Made by a program: the position numbers and the translations under genes
In this document: piece by piece, positions 1 through 8,328 of the stretch
Numbering within the stretch: the first letter of the stretch is position 1
How the letters are laid out: every line of letters starts with the position of its first letter
Assembly: GCF_015670745.1 (NCBI RefSeq)
Contig: NZ_JADPCH010000010.1
Coordinates: 16,977-80,976 of the forward strand
Source of the DNA: Collinsella aerofaciens
GTDB lineage: Bacteria; Actinomycetota; Coriobacteriia; Coriobacteriales; Coriobacteriaceae
Direction: 5' to 3'
DNA: 64,000 bases
Notes under the pieces: generated by a model
Told to the model about the DNA's origin: nothing
The model's input: only the letters and a program-made list of their open reading frames with translations
Database searches by the model: none

Positions 1-1
1 T

Positions 2-499
2 CCGGTTGTCGAGGCGGGGGAGAATCTGGGCTTTTTGCCCGGCACCCTCGAGGAAAAGATCGATCCCTACATGCGTCCGCTTTACGACGCCCTTTTTGAC
101 ATGATGGATCGCGAGCGCACCGATGAGCTTATGGAGCGCGGCGTGATCGAGATTGCCCCGCTTGCCTATATGCGCGGCCGCACGCTGAGCGATGCCTTCG
201 TGGTGCTCGACGAGGCGCAAAATACCACGCCCGAGCAGATGAAGATGTTTCTGACGCGCTTGGGTTTTAACTCCAAGTTCGTGATTACTGGCGACCTGAG
301 CCAGCGCGACCTGGTGGGTCGTCGTGGTGGCTTGGCGGATGTCGAGAAGATTTTGGGCCGTGTCGACGATGTCGCATTTTCGCACCTCGAGCGTGCCGAC
401 GTGGTGCGCCATGCCTTGGTGGGACGTATCGTCGAGGCATATGATGCTTATGATGACGTGCGCGAGCAGCGCCCGCGCGACCGAAAGGAGTCCCGTTGA
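2..499 (+). CDS. phoH: PhoH-family ATPase (YbeZ), 5' end outside the window
   Basis: This is the C-terminal part of a PhoH/YbeZ ATPase; the frame is open to the window edge, so the N-terminal part with the P-loop is missing. Visible family features are the Walker B-like segment VVLDEAQN followed by [14 protein letters not shown] and the downstream [10 protein letters not shown] motif. PhoH proteins are cytoplasmic ATPases linked to RNA handling and are usually encoded directly before ybeY, as here. The stop codon TGA overlaps the TTG start of ybeY by four bases (TTGA), so the two are translationally coupled. The tail is rich in Arg and acidic residues. Confidence 0.95.
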   Translation, partial: PVVEAGENLGFLPGTLEEKIDPYMRPLYDALFDMMDRERTDELMERGVIEIAPLAYMRGRTLSDAFVVLDEAQNTTPEQMKMFLTRLGFNSKFVITGDLSQRDLVGRRGGLADVEKILGRVDDVAFSHLERADVVRHALVGRIVEAYDAYDDVREQRPRDRKESR

Positions 500-1005
500 G
501 TGTATTGATCAGCAACGATGCCGAGCTCGATACGCTGCTCGACGCGCAGGAGGTAGAACACATCTGCGAGGTCGTGCTTGCCGCCGAAGGCGTTGAGCGT
601 GAAGTCGAGATTTCCCTTTCGTATGTCGACGAGGACGAGATGCACGAGCTCAACCACGAGTGGCGCGGTATCGACCGCACCACCGATGTCCTCTCGTTTG
701 AGTGCGACTCGGCCTTTGACGATGACATTCCCGTCGATGAGACGCTCGAGCTCGGCGATATTATCTTGGCCCCGCAGGTTATTGCCCGTCAGGCCCCCGG
801 TTTTGGCAATAGCCCTGCTGACGAGTGCCGTCTGATGCTCGTACACGGCATGCTGCACCTGCTGGGCTATGACCACATCGAGGACGACGAGGCCGAGGTC
901 ATGGAGGCCCGCGAGGACGCCATCCTGCGCGATCTGGCGCTCGAGCGCGGCGAGGACCCCAAGCTAGTCCACGTCGGCCCCATCACCAACCACGCCCACG
1001 ACTAG
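496..1005 (+). CDS. ybeY: Endoribonuclease YbeY (rRNA maturation factor)
   Basis: The product is a 169-residue YbeY single-strand endoribonuclease acting in 16S rRNA 3' maturation and 70S quality control. The zinc-binding motif [11 protein letters not shown] (H-G-x-L-H-L-x-G-Y-D-H pattern) lies near residues 116-126, preceded by the conserved DVLSFE segment. I chose the TTG start at 496 because it gives a four-base overlap with phoH and an AAAGGAG ribosome binding site lies just upstream; no ATG fits better. It sits in the phoH-ybeY-dgkA-era order common in Gram-positive bacteria. Length matches the family (150-170 residues). Confidence 0.96.
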   Translation: MSVLISNDAELDTLLDAQEVEHICEVVLAAEGVEREVEISLSYVDEDEMHELNHEWRGIDRTTDVLSFECDSAFDDDIPVDETLELGDIILAPQVIARQAPGFGNSPADECRLMLVHGMLHLLGYDHIEDDEAEVMEAREDAILRDLALERGEDPKLVHVGPITNHAHD

Positions 1006-1014
1006 GAGCCGTCT

Positions 1015-1392
1015 ATGATTCCCGGATCGAACAAGGACCATCCGTCCTTCTTTAAGTCGTTTTCCTACGCCATGGAGGGCTTCGTCACCGCCGTCAAGAC
1101 CGAGCGCAACATTAAGGTCATGCTCGTTGCGGGCGTGTGCACCGTCATTGCCGGCTGCGTCGTGGGGCTCGACATTGCCGAGTGGGCCACGATTATCATC
1201 TGTTGTGGCCTGGTGATTCACGGCGAGCTGTGCAACACCGCTATGGAGGCCATCGTCGACCTGGCGACCCAGGAGCTCCATCCGCTGGCCAAGCGTGCGA
1301 AGGACATCGCCGCCGCTTCCGTATACGTACTTTCCATTACCGCCGCGATTGTGGGCGTGCTGGTATTTGCCCACGCGCTCGGCTTTATTTAG
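1015..1392 (+). CDS. dgkA: Diacylglycerol/undecaprenol kinase family membrane protein
   Basis: This is a 125-residue small integral membrane lipid kinase of the DgkA family. Three hydrophobic segments are visible at about residues 35-55, 57-75 and 100-122, with the family signature around ELCNTAMEAIVDL containing the catalytic Glu/Asn region. In Gram-positives this position between ybeY and era usually holds the undecaprenol kinase type, which recycles lipid carrier; the substrate cannot be decided from sequence alone. ATG at 1015 follows AGGAG. It is ten bases after ybeY and twelve before era, consistent with one operon. Confidence 0.92.
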   Translation: MIPGSNKDHPSFFKSFSYAMEGFVTAVKTERNIKVMLVAGVCTVIAGCVVGLDIAEWATIIICCGLVIHGELCNTAMEAIVDLATQELHPLAKRAKDIAAASVYVLSITAAIVGVLVFAHALGFI

Positions 1393-1404
1393 AAAGGGAT
1401 TCCC

Positions 1405-2436
1405 ATGTCCGACAATATGCAGCCTATCGATGAGATTTTGGATGACGAGGCCGAGGAGTTCGACCCGTTTGAGGGCATGAGCGATGAGGAGCTCGACGCC
1501 CTGTGCGACGAGGACGACAACCTCGCGGGCTTTGGCGACGTGGAGCCCGGTTTCCGCAGCGGCTTTGTGGCCCTGGTCGGTCGTCCCAACGCCGGCAAGT
1601 CCACGCTGCTCAACGCCTGTTACGGCAAGAAGGTCGCCATCACCTCGCCGGTGGCCCAGACGACTCGCCGCCGCATGCGCGCCGTCGTCAACCGCCCCGG
1701 CTACCAGCTGGTCTTTGTCGATACCCCGGGTATTCATAAGCCTAAGGACGGCCTGGGTTCCGAGCTTAACAAGAGTGCGTTGTTCGAGCTGAACGATGTC
1801 GATGTCGTCGCGTTTTTGATTGATGCCACCAAGCCCATCGGCAGGGGAGACGCCTGGGTTGCCGAGCGTGTCAGATGCGCTCGTTGCAAGAAGGTCCTGG
1901 TGCTCACTAAGGCCGATGAGGCCGACCCCGCACAGGTCATGGAGCAGCTTAAGGCCGCCCACGAGCTCATGGAATATGACGACGAGATCGTGACGTCGTC
2001 GGTCAAGAACTTCAACGTCGATGCCTTTATCGAGACCGTTGCGCACTTTTTGCCCGAAGGCCCGCGTTGGTTCCCCGAGGACATGGGCACCGACGCTTCT
2101 GACGAGACGCTCGTTGCTGAGTTTGTGCGCGAAAAGGTCTTGCGCCGCACCCGTGATGAGATCCCGCACTCCGTTGGCGTGATCTGCGATGCGCTCGAGC
2201 AGACCAAGAAGGTGCTACGCGTGCACGCCACCATTTACGTCGAGCGTGAGGGCCAGAAGGGCATCATCATCGGCAAGGGCGGCGAGATGATCAAGCATAT
2301 CGGTATCGACGCCCGTCGCGATCTTGAGCGCATCTTTGGCACGCAGGTCTTTTTGGAGCTGGACGTGAAGGTCAAGGCCGGCTGGCGTGACGACGAGGCC
2401 CAGATTCGCCGCTTTGGGTACAACGCGGAAGATTAG
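1405..2436 (+). CDS. era: GTPase Era
   Basis: Era binds 16S rRNA 3' end and the 30S subunit during ribosome assembly. The 343-residue product has G1 GRPNAGKS (about residue 58), G3 DTPG, a TKAD G4 motif in place of NKxD, and a C-terminal KH domain with IIIGKGGEMIKHIG. Compared with the usual ~300 residues it carries a roughly 45-residue N-terminal extension that is very acidic (many Asp and Glu) before the G domain. The ATG at 1405 has an AAAGGGA site upstream; no internal start with a better site was seen, so the extension is probably translated. Confidence 0.96.
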   Translation: MSDNMQPIDEILDDEAEEFDPFEGMSDEELDALCDEDDNLAGFGDVEPGFRSGFVALVGRPNAGKSTLLNACYGKKVAITSPVAQTTRRRMRAVVNRPGYQLVFVDTPGIHKPKDGLGSELNKSALFELNDVDVVAFLIDATKPIGRGDAWVAERVRCARCKKVLVLTKADEADPAQVMEQLKAAHELMEYDDEIVTSSVKNFNVDAFIETVAHFLPEGPRWFPEDMGTDASDETLVAEFVREKVLRRTRDEIPHSVGVICDALEQTKKVLRVHATIYVEREGQKGIIIGKGGEMIKHIGIDARRDLERIFGTQVFLELDVKVKAGWRDDEAQIRRFGYNAED

Positions 2437-2445
2437 TTCGCGTCA

Positions 2446-3195
2446 ATGGCAGGCTCCCGGACATATCGCACGAAGGTGCTCGTCCTCGATAAGACGAAGC
2501 TCAAAGAGACGGACCTGATCTTGACGATGCTTGACGAGCGGGGCCGGCAGGTTCGTGCCGTGGCAAAGGGCGCCCGCAAACCCGGTGGACGTCTGGCTGC
2601 GCGCTGCGAGTTGTTCTGTACGGTCGATATGCTGCTCGCGCATGGACGGTCACTCGACGTGGTTTCTCAGGCCGAGCTTATGGAGGCGCCGCTCGGCGCT
2701 GCGCCCTATTACGAGACGACCTGCGCCGCAAGCGCGATCGCCGAGGTCGCGCGCGTGTGCTCGTTCGAGGACGCCGAGGACCCGTTTACCTTTGCTATAA
2801 CGCAGCGAGCGCTTGCCCTGGTGGGCAGCGGGCTCGACACGGCGCATATGGATCTACTTGTTGCGGCATATGTCTTTAAGCTGCTGTCGCACGTTGGCTA
2901 TCGACCCGATTTTTCGGCCTGCGTGCTGTGCGGAGACCCCATGCTGTCGTATTTTTCGCCCCAGGCGGGCGGCCTCATGTGCGGGTCGTGCGCGTCGAGC
3001 GTTCCAGGTGCCGAACTGGTGTCGACCGGTGAGGCCGCATGGCTGCGCGCCCTCATGTCCATGACCTTCGATGCGCTTTTGGCCGAGCGAATCGACCCGC
3101 ATACCGCAGCCTTTTTGCTGGGGCTTTCGCATGTTTGGGCTGCGACGCACACCGATCAGCGCCTCCGTGCGATGGAATTCATGTTGGGTCGGTGA
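2446..3195 (+). CDS. recO: DNA repair protein RecO
   Basis: RecO loads RecA onto SSB-coated DNA in the RecFOR pathway. The 249-residue protein begins with the OB-fold typical of the family (RTYRTKVLVLDKTKLKETD) and has a zinc finger with the pattern CxxC-x(15)-CxxC (CVLC and CGSC) around residues 162-184. It lies nine bases after era, and the era-recO order is common. The ATG at 2446 gives a normal N terminus. It is likely cotranscribed from upstream; no promoter was evident in the short gap. Confidence 0.95.
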   Translation: MAGSRTYRTKVLVLDKTKLKETDLILTMLDERGRQVRAVAKGARKPGGRLAARCELFCTVDMLLAHGRSLDVVSQAELMEAPLGAAPYYETTCAASAIAEVARVCSFEDAEDPFTFAITQRALALVGSGLDTAHMDLLVAAYVFKLLSHVGYRPDFSACVLCGDPMLSYFSPQAGGLMCGSCASSVPGAELVSTGEAAWLRALMSMTFDALLAERIDPHTAAFLLGLSHVWAATHTDQRLRAMEFMLGR

Positions 3196-3333
3196 TGATG
3201 CGCAGGCGCGGGCTGCTTGTGGTAACATACCGACCTGTTGGTACCTCGACCTTGGTTGCTCGCTCCACCGGCGGCTTCCCAGTCCGAGGCGAATCGAGTC
3301 GCCCGATGGCGACGCAAAACGAAAGGTGAAACA
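3196..3333 (+). promoter_or_regulatory. rpsO 5' leader with mutually exclusive stems
   Basis: The 138-base leader before rpsO contains a hairpin GTCGCC-CGAT-GGCGAC at 3298-3313 that ends about ten bases before the ribosome binding site GAAAGGTG. The TCGCC strand can instead pair with GGCGA at 3288-3292, so two exclusive foldings exist. S15 is known to autoregulate through leader structures in several phyla, so this is a candidate S15-binding leader. That role is inference from position and pairing only. Confidence 0.35.
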
Positions 3334-3612
3334 ATGACTGTTTCCAAAGAGCGCAAGGCGGAGCTGACTGCCCAGTTCGGTAACACCCCGGTCGACACCG
3401 GCAACCCCAAGGTTCAGGTCGCCATCCTGTCCGAGCGCATCAAGGAGCTGACCGAGCACATGAAGTCCCACCAGAAGGACTTCCACACCCGTCGTGGTCT
3501 GCTCATGCTCGTCGGTCGTCGTCGTCGTCTTCTCTCCTACATCAAGAAGAACGACATCGTCGAGTACCGTGAGCTCATCAAGGCTCTGGGCATCCGCGAC
3601 AACATCCAGTAG
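3334..3612 (+). CDS. rpsO: 30S ribosomal protein S15
   Basis: S15 binds the 16S rRNA central domain as a primary assembly protein. The 92-residue product shows the family core: a GNTPVDTGNPKVQVA N terminus, SERIKELTEHMKSHQKDFHTR-type helices, then an RRRRLLSYIKK segment. The reading frame is open further upstream to 3238, but ATG 3334 is preceded by GAAAGGTGAAACA and yields the correct N terminus (MTVSKERKAEL). It is followed by a strong terminator and then pnp; rpsO-pnp adjacency is conserved across bacteria. Confidence 0.97.
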   Translation: MTVSKERKAELTAQFGNTPVDTGNPKVQVAILSERIKELTEHMKSHQKDFHTRRGLLMLVGRRRRLLSYIKKNDIVEYRELIKALGIRDNIQ

Positions 3613-3626
3613 GATTTGTACATGCT

Positions 3627-3658
3627 AAGAGCGTCCTGCGCAGCGGGGCGCTCTTTTT
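3627..3658 (+). terminator. Rho-independent terminator after rpsO
   Basis: The stem AAGAGCG/CGCTCTT encloses a GC-rich loop and is followed by TTTTT, 14 bases after the rpsO stop codon. Confidence 0.85.
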
Positions 3659-3725
3659 GTGTAAGGGCGTGAACAATCACGCTCTGAAGCGTGGCGGGGG
3701 CAGGGGGCCCGCGTCACATGAGAAG

Positions 3726-3748
3726 CCCGCAGGCAAGGGGCCTGTGGG
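3726..3748 (+). promoter_or_regulatory. pnp leader hairpin
   Basis: CCCGCAGGC at 3726-3734 pairs with GCCTGTGGG at 3740-3748 (one G-U pair), ending six bases before the AAAGGAG ribosome binding site of pnp. In other bacteria PNPase represses its own translation through a 5' leader hairpin. The same function here is inferred from position only. Confidence 0.4.
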
Positions 3749-3761
3749 GTAAAGGAGAACA

Positions 3762-6008
3762 ATGACACTCGTATCCAAGACCTTTGAGCTGTACGGCAAG
3801 ACCTACACCTTTGAGTCGGGCGAGCTTGCCAAGCAGGCCACCGGCGCCTGCCTGGTCAAGCAGGGCGACACCACCATGCTCGACACCGTGGTCGTCTCCA
3901 AGGAGCGCAAGAACTACGACTTCTTCCCGCTGACCGTCGACTTCAACGAGAAGATGTACGCCGCCGGCCGCATCCCGGGTGGCTACCTCAAGCGTGAGGG
4001 CCGTCCCAGCGAGAAGGCCACGCTCACCGCGCGCATGATCGACCGTCCGATTCGCCCGAGCTTCCCGGATGGCTTCCGCAACGAGGTGCACATCGTCGCT
4101 ACCTCGCTTGTCGCCGACCAGGTCAACCCCTTTGACGTCATCAACGTCATGGGTGCTTCCCTGGCCATGACGCTCGGCGGCGTGCCCTTCGAGGGCCCGC
4201 TTGCCTGTGTGCGCATCGGCCGTAACGTGGAGACCGGCGAGTTTATCGTCAACCCCACCTACGAGGAGCGCGAGAACTCCGATCTGGACCTGGAGCTGGG
4301 TGGATCCGCCGACTTCATCTCGATGGTTGAGGCCGGCGCAGAGGAGATCTCCGAGGACGACATGCTCGCCGCCATGAAGTTTGGCCAGGAGGCCCTTGCC
4401 GCTTTCTGCCAGGCTCAGGACGAGTTCGTCGCCGAGTGGGAGCAGGTTAACGGCCCCATCGTCAAGAAGGAGTACCCGCTCGATCAGCCCGTCGAGGAGG
4501 TCCAGGAGCGCATCTTCGCCCACTACGACGAGATGGCAGCCGCCCTTCGCGATGCCGACAAGCTCTCCCGTATCGGTAAGGTCGAGGCTCTGAAGGAGTC
4601 CATCCGCGCCGAGTTCACCGAGGAGGAGCAGGCCGCTTGGGAGCGCGAGATCCCCGTGGCGCTCAAGAAGCTCGAGAAGAAGGCCATGCGCACCATGGTC
4701 GTCGAGACCGGCGAGCGCGTCGACGGCCGTGCCGCCGATGAGATCCGCCCCATCATGGTGAAGGACAACTACCTGCCGCTCGTTCACGGCTCCGGCCTGT
4801 TCCAGCGTGGCCAGACCCAGGTGCTCTCGGTTCTTTCGCTCGGCATGCTCAACGAGGGCCAGCGTCTGGATACCATCGAGCCTACCGAGGGCAAGCGCTA
4901 CATGCATCACTACAACTTCCCGCCGTTCTGCACCGGCGAGACTGGCCGCATGGGCAGCCCCAAGCGCCGCGAGATCGGCCACGGCAACCTTGCTGAGCGC
5001 GCTCTGCTTCCGGTGCTCCCCGACGAGAACGAGTTCCCCTACGCCATCCGCGTCGTCTCCGAGGTCATGGAGTCCAACGGCTCCTCTTCGATGGCTTCGA
5101 CCTGCGGCTCCACGCTCGCCCTTATGGACGGCGGCGTGCCCATTAAGCGCCCGGTCTCCGGTATCGCCATGGGCCTGATCCAGGAGGAGGGCAAGACCGT
5201 GGTCCTGTCCGACATCCAGGGTCTCGAGGACTTCCTGGGCGACATGGACTTTAAGGTCACCGGCACCACCGAGGGCATCACCGCCCTGCAGATGGACAAC
5301 AAGGCTACCGGCCTCACCTTCGACATCCTGGCCCGCGCCCTGCAGCAGGCCAAGGAGGGTCGCGCTTTCATCCTGCAGAAGATGCTCGATGTGATCCCCG
5401 AGCCGCGCCACACCACGCGCAGCACCGCCCCGCGCATCGTCTCCATCCAGGTTCCGACCGACAAGATCCGCGACGTCATCGGTTCCGGCGGTAAGGTCAT
5501 CCGTGGTATCCAGGACGAGACCGGCGCCTCGGTCGACATCCAGGAGGACGGCACCGTCTTTGTCGGCGGCACCGGCGAGTCCGTCGATCAGGCTGTCGAG
5601 CGCATCAAGCTCATCATTAAGGTTCCCGAGCCGGGCGAGGAGTACACCGGTCGCGTGGTCTCCATTCAGCCCTTCGGCGCCTTCGTGAACCTGCTGCCCG
5701 GCAAGGACGGCCTGCTGCACATCTCCCGCGTTGCCAAGGGCCGCGTGGAGAAGGTCGAGGACGTCCTCAACGTGGGCGACGAGGTCAAGGTCGTCGTCAT
5801 CGAGGTCGACGATCGCGGCAAGATCTCGCTCGATCGTCTTGACAAGCCCGAGGCCCCGGCTCGCGCCGAGGGTGCCTCCGAGGGCGACGGCGAGCATTTC
5901 CAGCGCCGTGAGCGTCCGCGTCGCGAGCGCTCCGAGCGCAGCGACCGTCCGCGCCGTCCCGGCGACAACGGAGGTCGCAAGCCCCGCCGTCACCACGACG
6001 CCGAGTAA
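3762..6008 (+). CDS. pnp: Polynucleotide phosphorylase (PNPase)
   Basis: PNPase is the phosphorolytic 3'-to-5' exoribonuclease of mRNA decay. The 748-residue product has two RNase PH-like domains (RAGRIPGGYLKREGRP near residue 70; SSSMASTCGSTLALMDGGVP in the catalytic second domain near residue 440), then a KH domain with DVIGSGGKVIRGI and an S1 domain ending near residue 700. The last ~45 residues are a basic, Arg-rich disordered tail. ATG 3762 follows AAAGGAGAACA. A terminator follows closely, so pnp forms its own unit after rpsO. Confidence 0.97.
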   Translation: MTLVSKTFELYGKTYTFESGELAKQATGACLVKQGDTTMLDTVVVSKERKNYDFFPLTVDFNEKMYAAGRIPGGYLKREGRPSEKATLTARMIDRPIRPSFPDGFRNEVHIVATSLVADQVNPFDVINVMGASLAMTLGGVPFEGPLACVRIGRNVETGEFIVNPTYEERENSDLDLELGGSADFISMVEAGAEEISEDDMLAAMKFGQEALAAFCQAQDEFVAEWEQVNGPIVKKEYPLDQPVEEVQERIFAHYDEMAAALRDADKLSRIGKVEALKESIRAEFTEEEQAAWEREIPVALKKLEKKAMRTMVVETGERVDGRAADEIRPIMVKDNYLPLVHGSGLFQRGQTQVLSVLSLGMLNEGQRLDTIEPTEGKRYMHHYNFPPFCTGETGRMGSPKRREIGHGNLAERALLPVLPDENEFPYAIRVVSEVMESNGSSSMASTCGSTLALMDGGVPIKRPVSGIAMGLIQEEGKTVVLSDIQGLEDFLGDMDFKVTGTTEGITALQMDNKATGLTFDILARALQQAKEGRAFILQKMLDVIPEPRHTTRSTAPRIVSIQVPTDKIRDVIGSGGKVIRGIQDETGASVDIQEDGTVFVGGTGESVDQAVERIKLIIKVPEPGEEYTGRVVSIQPFGAFVNLLPGKDGLLHISRVAKGRVEKVEDVLNVGDEVKVVVIEVDDRGKISLDRLDKPEAPARAEGASEGDGEHFQRRERPRRERSERSDRPRRPGDNGGRKPRRHHDAE

Positions 6009-6031
6009 CAGCTACACATAAGCAGCTCAAC

Positions 6032-6063
6032 AAGGGCGACTCCGTACAGGGGTCGCCCTTTTG
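6032..6063 (+). terminator. Rho-independent terminator after pnp
   Basis: The stem AAGGGCGAC/GTCGCCCTT is followed by TTTT. Its 3' strand and T tract are shared with the outermost bases of palindrome A1, so the two structures cannot form at the same time. Confidence 0.88.
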
Positions 6064-6203
6064 CTTGCGCCCGGGAGGGCCGCATATGAAGTTTCCTGCT
6101 CTACAGTCCTGCGCAAGACGGAAAGCACATTAAGTGCTTTCCTTTGCGTGCGGAACTCGCGATAAACTTCATATGCGGCCCTCCCGGGCGCAAGCAAAAG
6201 GGC
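6055..6203 (+). repeat. Structured palindromic element, family A copy 1
   Basis: This 149-base element has perfect 40-bp outer arms (6055-6094 and 6164-6203) around a 69-base core (6095-6163). The core starts CCTGCTCTACAGTCCTGC and ends TGCGGAACTCGCGAT. Inside it GGAAAGCAC and GTGCTTTCC form a 9-bp stem around ATTAA. The core recurs in reverse orientation at 6364-6432 with compensatory changes in that stem. The left arm begins inside the pnp terminator. Mobile element, structured RNA and REP-like element all remain possible. No coding capacity is seen. Confidence 0.9.
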
Positions 6204-6327
6204 TGGTTAGTGCCGCTCGCTATTTAGTTAGACAGTCTATTCAGTAGTCAGATTTCAGATCAGTAGATAGACACAGCAGTATTTCCCCTGATAAAACCTA
6301 CCAAAATAAACCTATCTCATATTGGCA
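6204..6327. other. AT-rich spacer between two family A palindromes
   Basis: This is 124 bases of AT-rich DNA without a credible reading frame. It is bracketed by family A elements in opposite orientation. TAGACAGTC and TAGACACAG recur loosely; no promoter or known RNA was recognised. Confidence 0.6.
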
Positions 6328-6468
6328 GGTCAGGGCTCAGCGGCCCCGGCACGGGCTAAGTTTATCGCGAGTTCCGCACGAACAGGAGGCCACTTAATGT
6401 GGCCTCCGTCGTGAGCAGGACTGTAGAGCAGGAAACTTAGCCCGTGCCGGGGCCGCTGAGCCCTGACC
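6328..6468 (-). repeat. Structured palindromic element, family A copy 2
   Basis: This 141-base element has perfect 36-bp arms (6328-6363 and 6433-6468) around a 69-base core at 6364-6432. Read on the minus strand the core aligns without gaps to copy 1. The central stem is GGAGGCCAC/GTGGCCTCC here and GGAAAGCAC/GTGCTTTCC in copy 1, so three adjacent base pairs have changed on both strands while the ATTAA loop is unchanged. Outer arms differ strongly from copy 1 apart from AAGTTT next to the core. Confidence 0.9.
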
Positions 6469-6656
6469 GGCGGGATACACAGGTTCAGATGGGGCTTTGA
6501 TGCATGGGTGGTCTGTTGTTGTGCAAATGGGTATCATACTGTGGTTATTGCATCGACTCTGTGATGCATGTTTGTACGTTCCCGGCGGTCGGTTTGCCAG
6601 AAGCGCCCCGTCGGTTGTTCCAGACCCGTTTCGAAGAAAGGAAACCACACGAACCT
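6469..6656 (+). other. Upstream region of the RNase J gene
   Basis: The 188 bases between palindrome A2 and the RNase J start have no convincing gene. A possible -10 TATCAT lies near 6531, but no good -35 matches it. The ribosome binding site AAAGGAAA lies just before the start codon. The frame open from 6504 is an upstream extension with no ribosome binding site. Confidence 0.5.
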
Positions 6657-8327
6657 ATGGCAGCTAAAAAATCATCTCCCTTGAAGATCATTCCGCTCGG
6701 CGGCCTTGACGGCATCGGCAAGAACATGACGGTCTTCGAGTGCGGCGACGACATGGTGCTCGTCGACGCCGGCCTCATGTTTCCCGACGATTCCCAGCCC
6801 GGTATCGACCTGGTGCTTCCCGACTACACCTATGTTCTGGAGAACGAGGAGAAGCTCCGCGGCATCATCGTTACCCACGGCCACGAGGACCACACCGGTT
6901 CGCTTCCGTATCTGCTGCAGGACCTCAACAACAAGGTGCCCATCTTCTCGAGCAAGCTGACGCTTGGCTTTATCGAAGGCAAGCTTTCTGAGTTCCGCAT
7001 CCGCGCACCCAAGTTCCGCGAGGTTAAGGGCGGCAGCCATGTCAACCTCGGCGGCATCTCGCTCGACTTCTTCTCGATGACGCACTCCATCCCCGGCGCT
7101 CTGGGCGTGTTCATTCGCACCAATCAGGGCACCGTTATGCACACTGGCGACTTTAAGCTCGACCAGACGCCCATCGATGGTGTCACGCCCGACTATGCCG
7201 CTATCAGCCGCTTTGCCAAGCAGGGCATCGACCTGCTGCTTTCCGACTCCACCAATGCCACGGTTCCCGGCTTTACCAAGTCCGAGGCCGAGGTTGGTCC
7301 CAATCTGCTGCACGCCATCAAGAACGCCCCGGGTCGCGTGTTCGTCGCGTCGTTCTCGAGCCACATTCATCGCCTGCAGCAGATCTGCGATGCCGCCCGT
7401 AAGTGCGGCCGTAAGGTCGTTGTGACCGGTCGCTCCATGCTCACCAACACCCGCGTCGCGCGCGAGCTGGGCTACCTCAACATCGACGATGCCGATATCA
7501 TCGATGCCTTCGATATCGATAACCTGCCCGACGACAAGATCGTCGTCATGTGCACCGGTTCGCAGGGCGAGCCGCTGTCGGCCCTGTCCCGCATGGCCAA
7601 TGGCGAGCACAAGACGCTCTCCATCCACGAGGGCGATACCGTCATCCTCTCAGCAACTCCCGTTCCCGGCAACGAGAAGGCCGTCCAGCAGGTCGTCAAC
7701 AGCCTGGCCAAGCTCGGCTGCGACGTGTGGGATAAGAACCGCGCTCTCGTCCACGTCTCCGGTCACGGTAGCCAGGAGGAGCTCAAGCTCCTGATGGCCA
7801 TGGCCAAGCCCACGTACTTTATGCCGGTTCACGGCGAGGCCGTGCATCTGCGCGCCCATGCCCAGCTGGCCCGCAAGATGGGCATCAAGGACGATCATAT
7901 CTTTATCCTCGATAACGGCGACACGCTCGAGATGCGCGGCGGTATCGTCAAACGCGGTACGCCCGTCGAGTCCGGCGTCGTCTACGTCGACGGCCTGCGT
8001 ATCGGCGATACCGACCCCATCGTCCTGCGCGATCGCCAGAAGCTCGCCAACGACGGTATGGTCACGGCCGTCGCCATCGTCTCGCTCAAGCACAAGAAGA
8101 TCGAGGCCATCGAGTTCTCGGGCCGCGGCGTCTCGTTTGCCATCGACGACCAGTTCTCCGAGGATGCCTCCGCGTCCATTATGAAGACGATCGAGAAGGG
8201 CAAGTTCAGCTTTACGAGCAGCGGTTCCGATGCCATTCGCAAGGCCGTGCGCGACTCGCTCTCCAACTTTATCTGGAGCCGTACGCGCACTCGTCCGATG
8301 ATCATCCCGGTCGTCATGGAGGTTTAG
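6657..8327 (+). CDS. rnj: Ribonuclease J
   Basis: RNase J is a metallo-beta-lactamase/beta-CASP ribonuclease with 5'-exonuclease and endonuclease activity in mRNA decay and rRNA maturation. The 556-residue product has the metal-binding motif HGHEDHTG near residue 78, further metal ligands in MHTGDFKLD, the beta-CASP region with SFSSHIHR, and PVHGEAVHL. I place the start at ATG 6657 (MAAKKSSPLKIIPLGGLDGIG), preceded by AAAGGAAA, not at the upstream in-frame start at 6504. Length matches the family. The next gene starts one base after the stop. Confidence 0.96.
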   Translation: MAAKKSSPLKIIPLGGLDGIGKNMTVFECGDDMVLVDAGLMFPDDSQPGIDLVLPDYTYVLENEEKLRGIIVTHGHEDHTGSLPYLLQDLNNKVPIFSSKLTLGFIEGKLSEFRIRAPKFREVKGGSHVNLGGISLDFFSMTHSIPGALGVFIRTNQGTVMHTGDFKLDQTPIDGVTPDYAAISRFAKQGIDLLLSDSTNATVPGFTKSEAEVGPNLLHAIKNAPGRVFVASFSSHIHRLQQICDAARKCGRKVVVTGRSMLTNTRVARELGYLNIDDADIIDAFDIDNLPDDKIVVMCTGSQGEPLSALSRMANGEHKTLSIHEGDTVILSATPVPGNEKAVQQVVNSLAKLGCDVWDKNRALVHVSGHGSQEELKLLMAMAKPTYFMPVHGEAVHLRAHAQLARKMGIKDDHIFILDNGDTLEMRGGIVKRGTPVESGVVYVDGLRIGDTDPIVLRDRQKLANDGMVTAVAIVSLKHKKIEAIEFSGRGVSFAIDDQFSEDASASIMKTIEKGKFSFTSSGSDAIRKAVRDSLSNFIWSRTRTRPMIIPVVMEV

Positions 8328-8328
8328 T

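Noticed and set aside
3714..5996. 760-codon open frame antisense to pnp
   Set aside because: It mirrors a complete, motif-rich pnp gene. Long antisense frames are expected in GC-rich DNA; the translation is low-complexity Leu/Gly/Asp with no domain.
6055..6468. CRISPR-like repeat-spacer reading of the palindromic repeats
   Set aside because: Only two copies occur, in opposite orientation, each self-complementary with different arms. No regular short repeats or cas genes are present. No CRISPR array was seen anywhere in the window.
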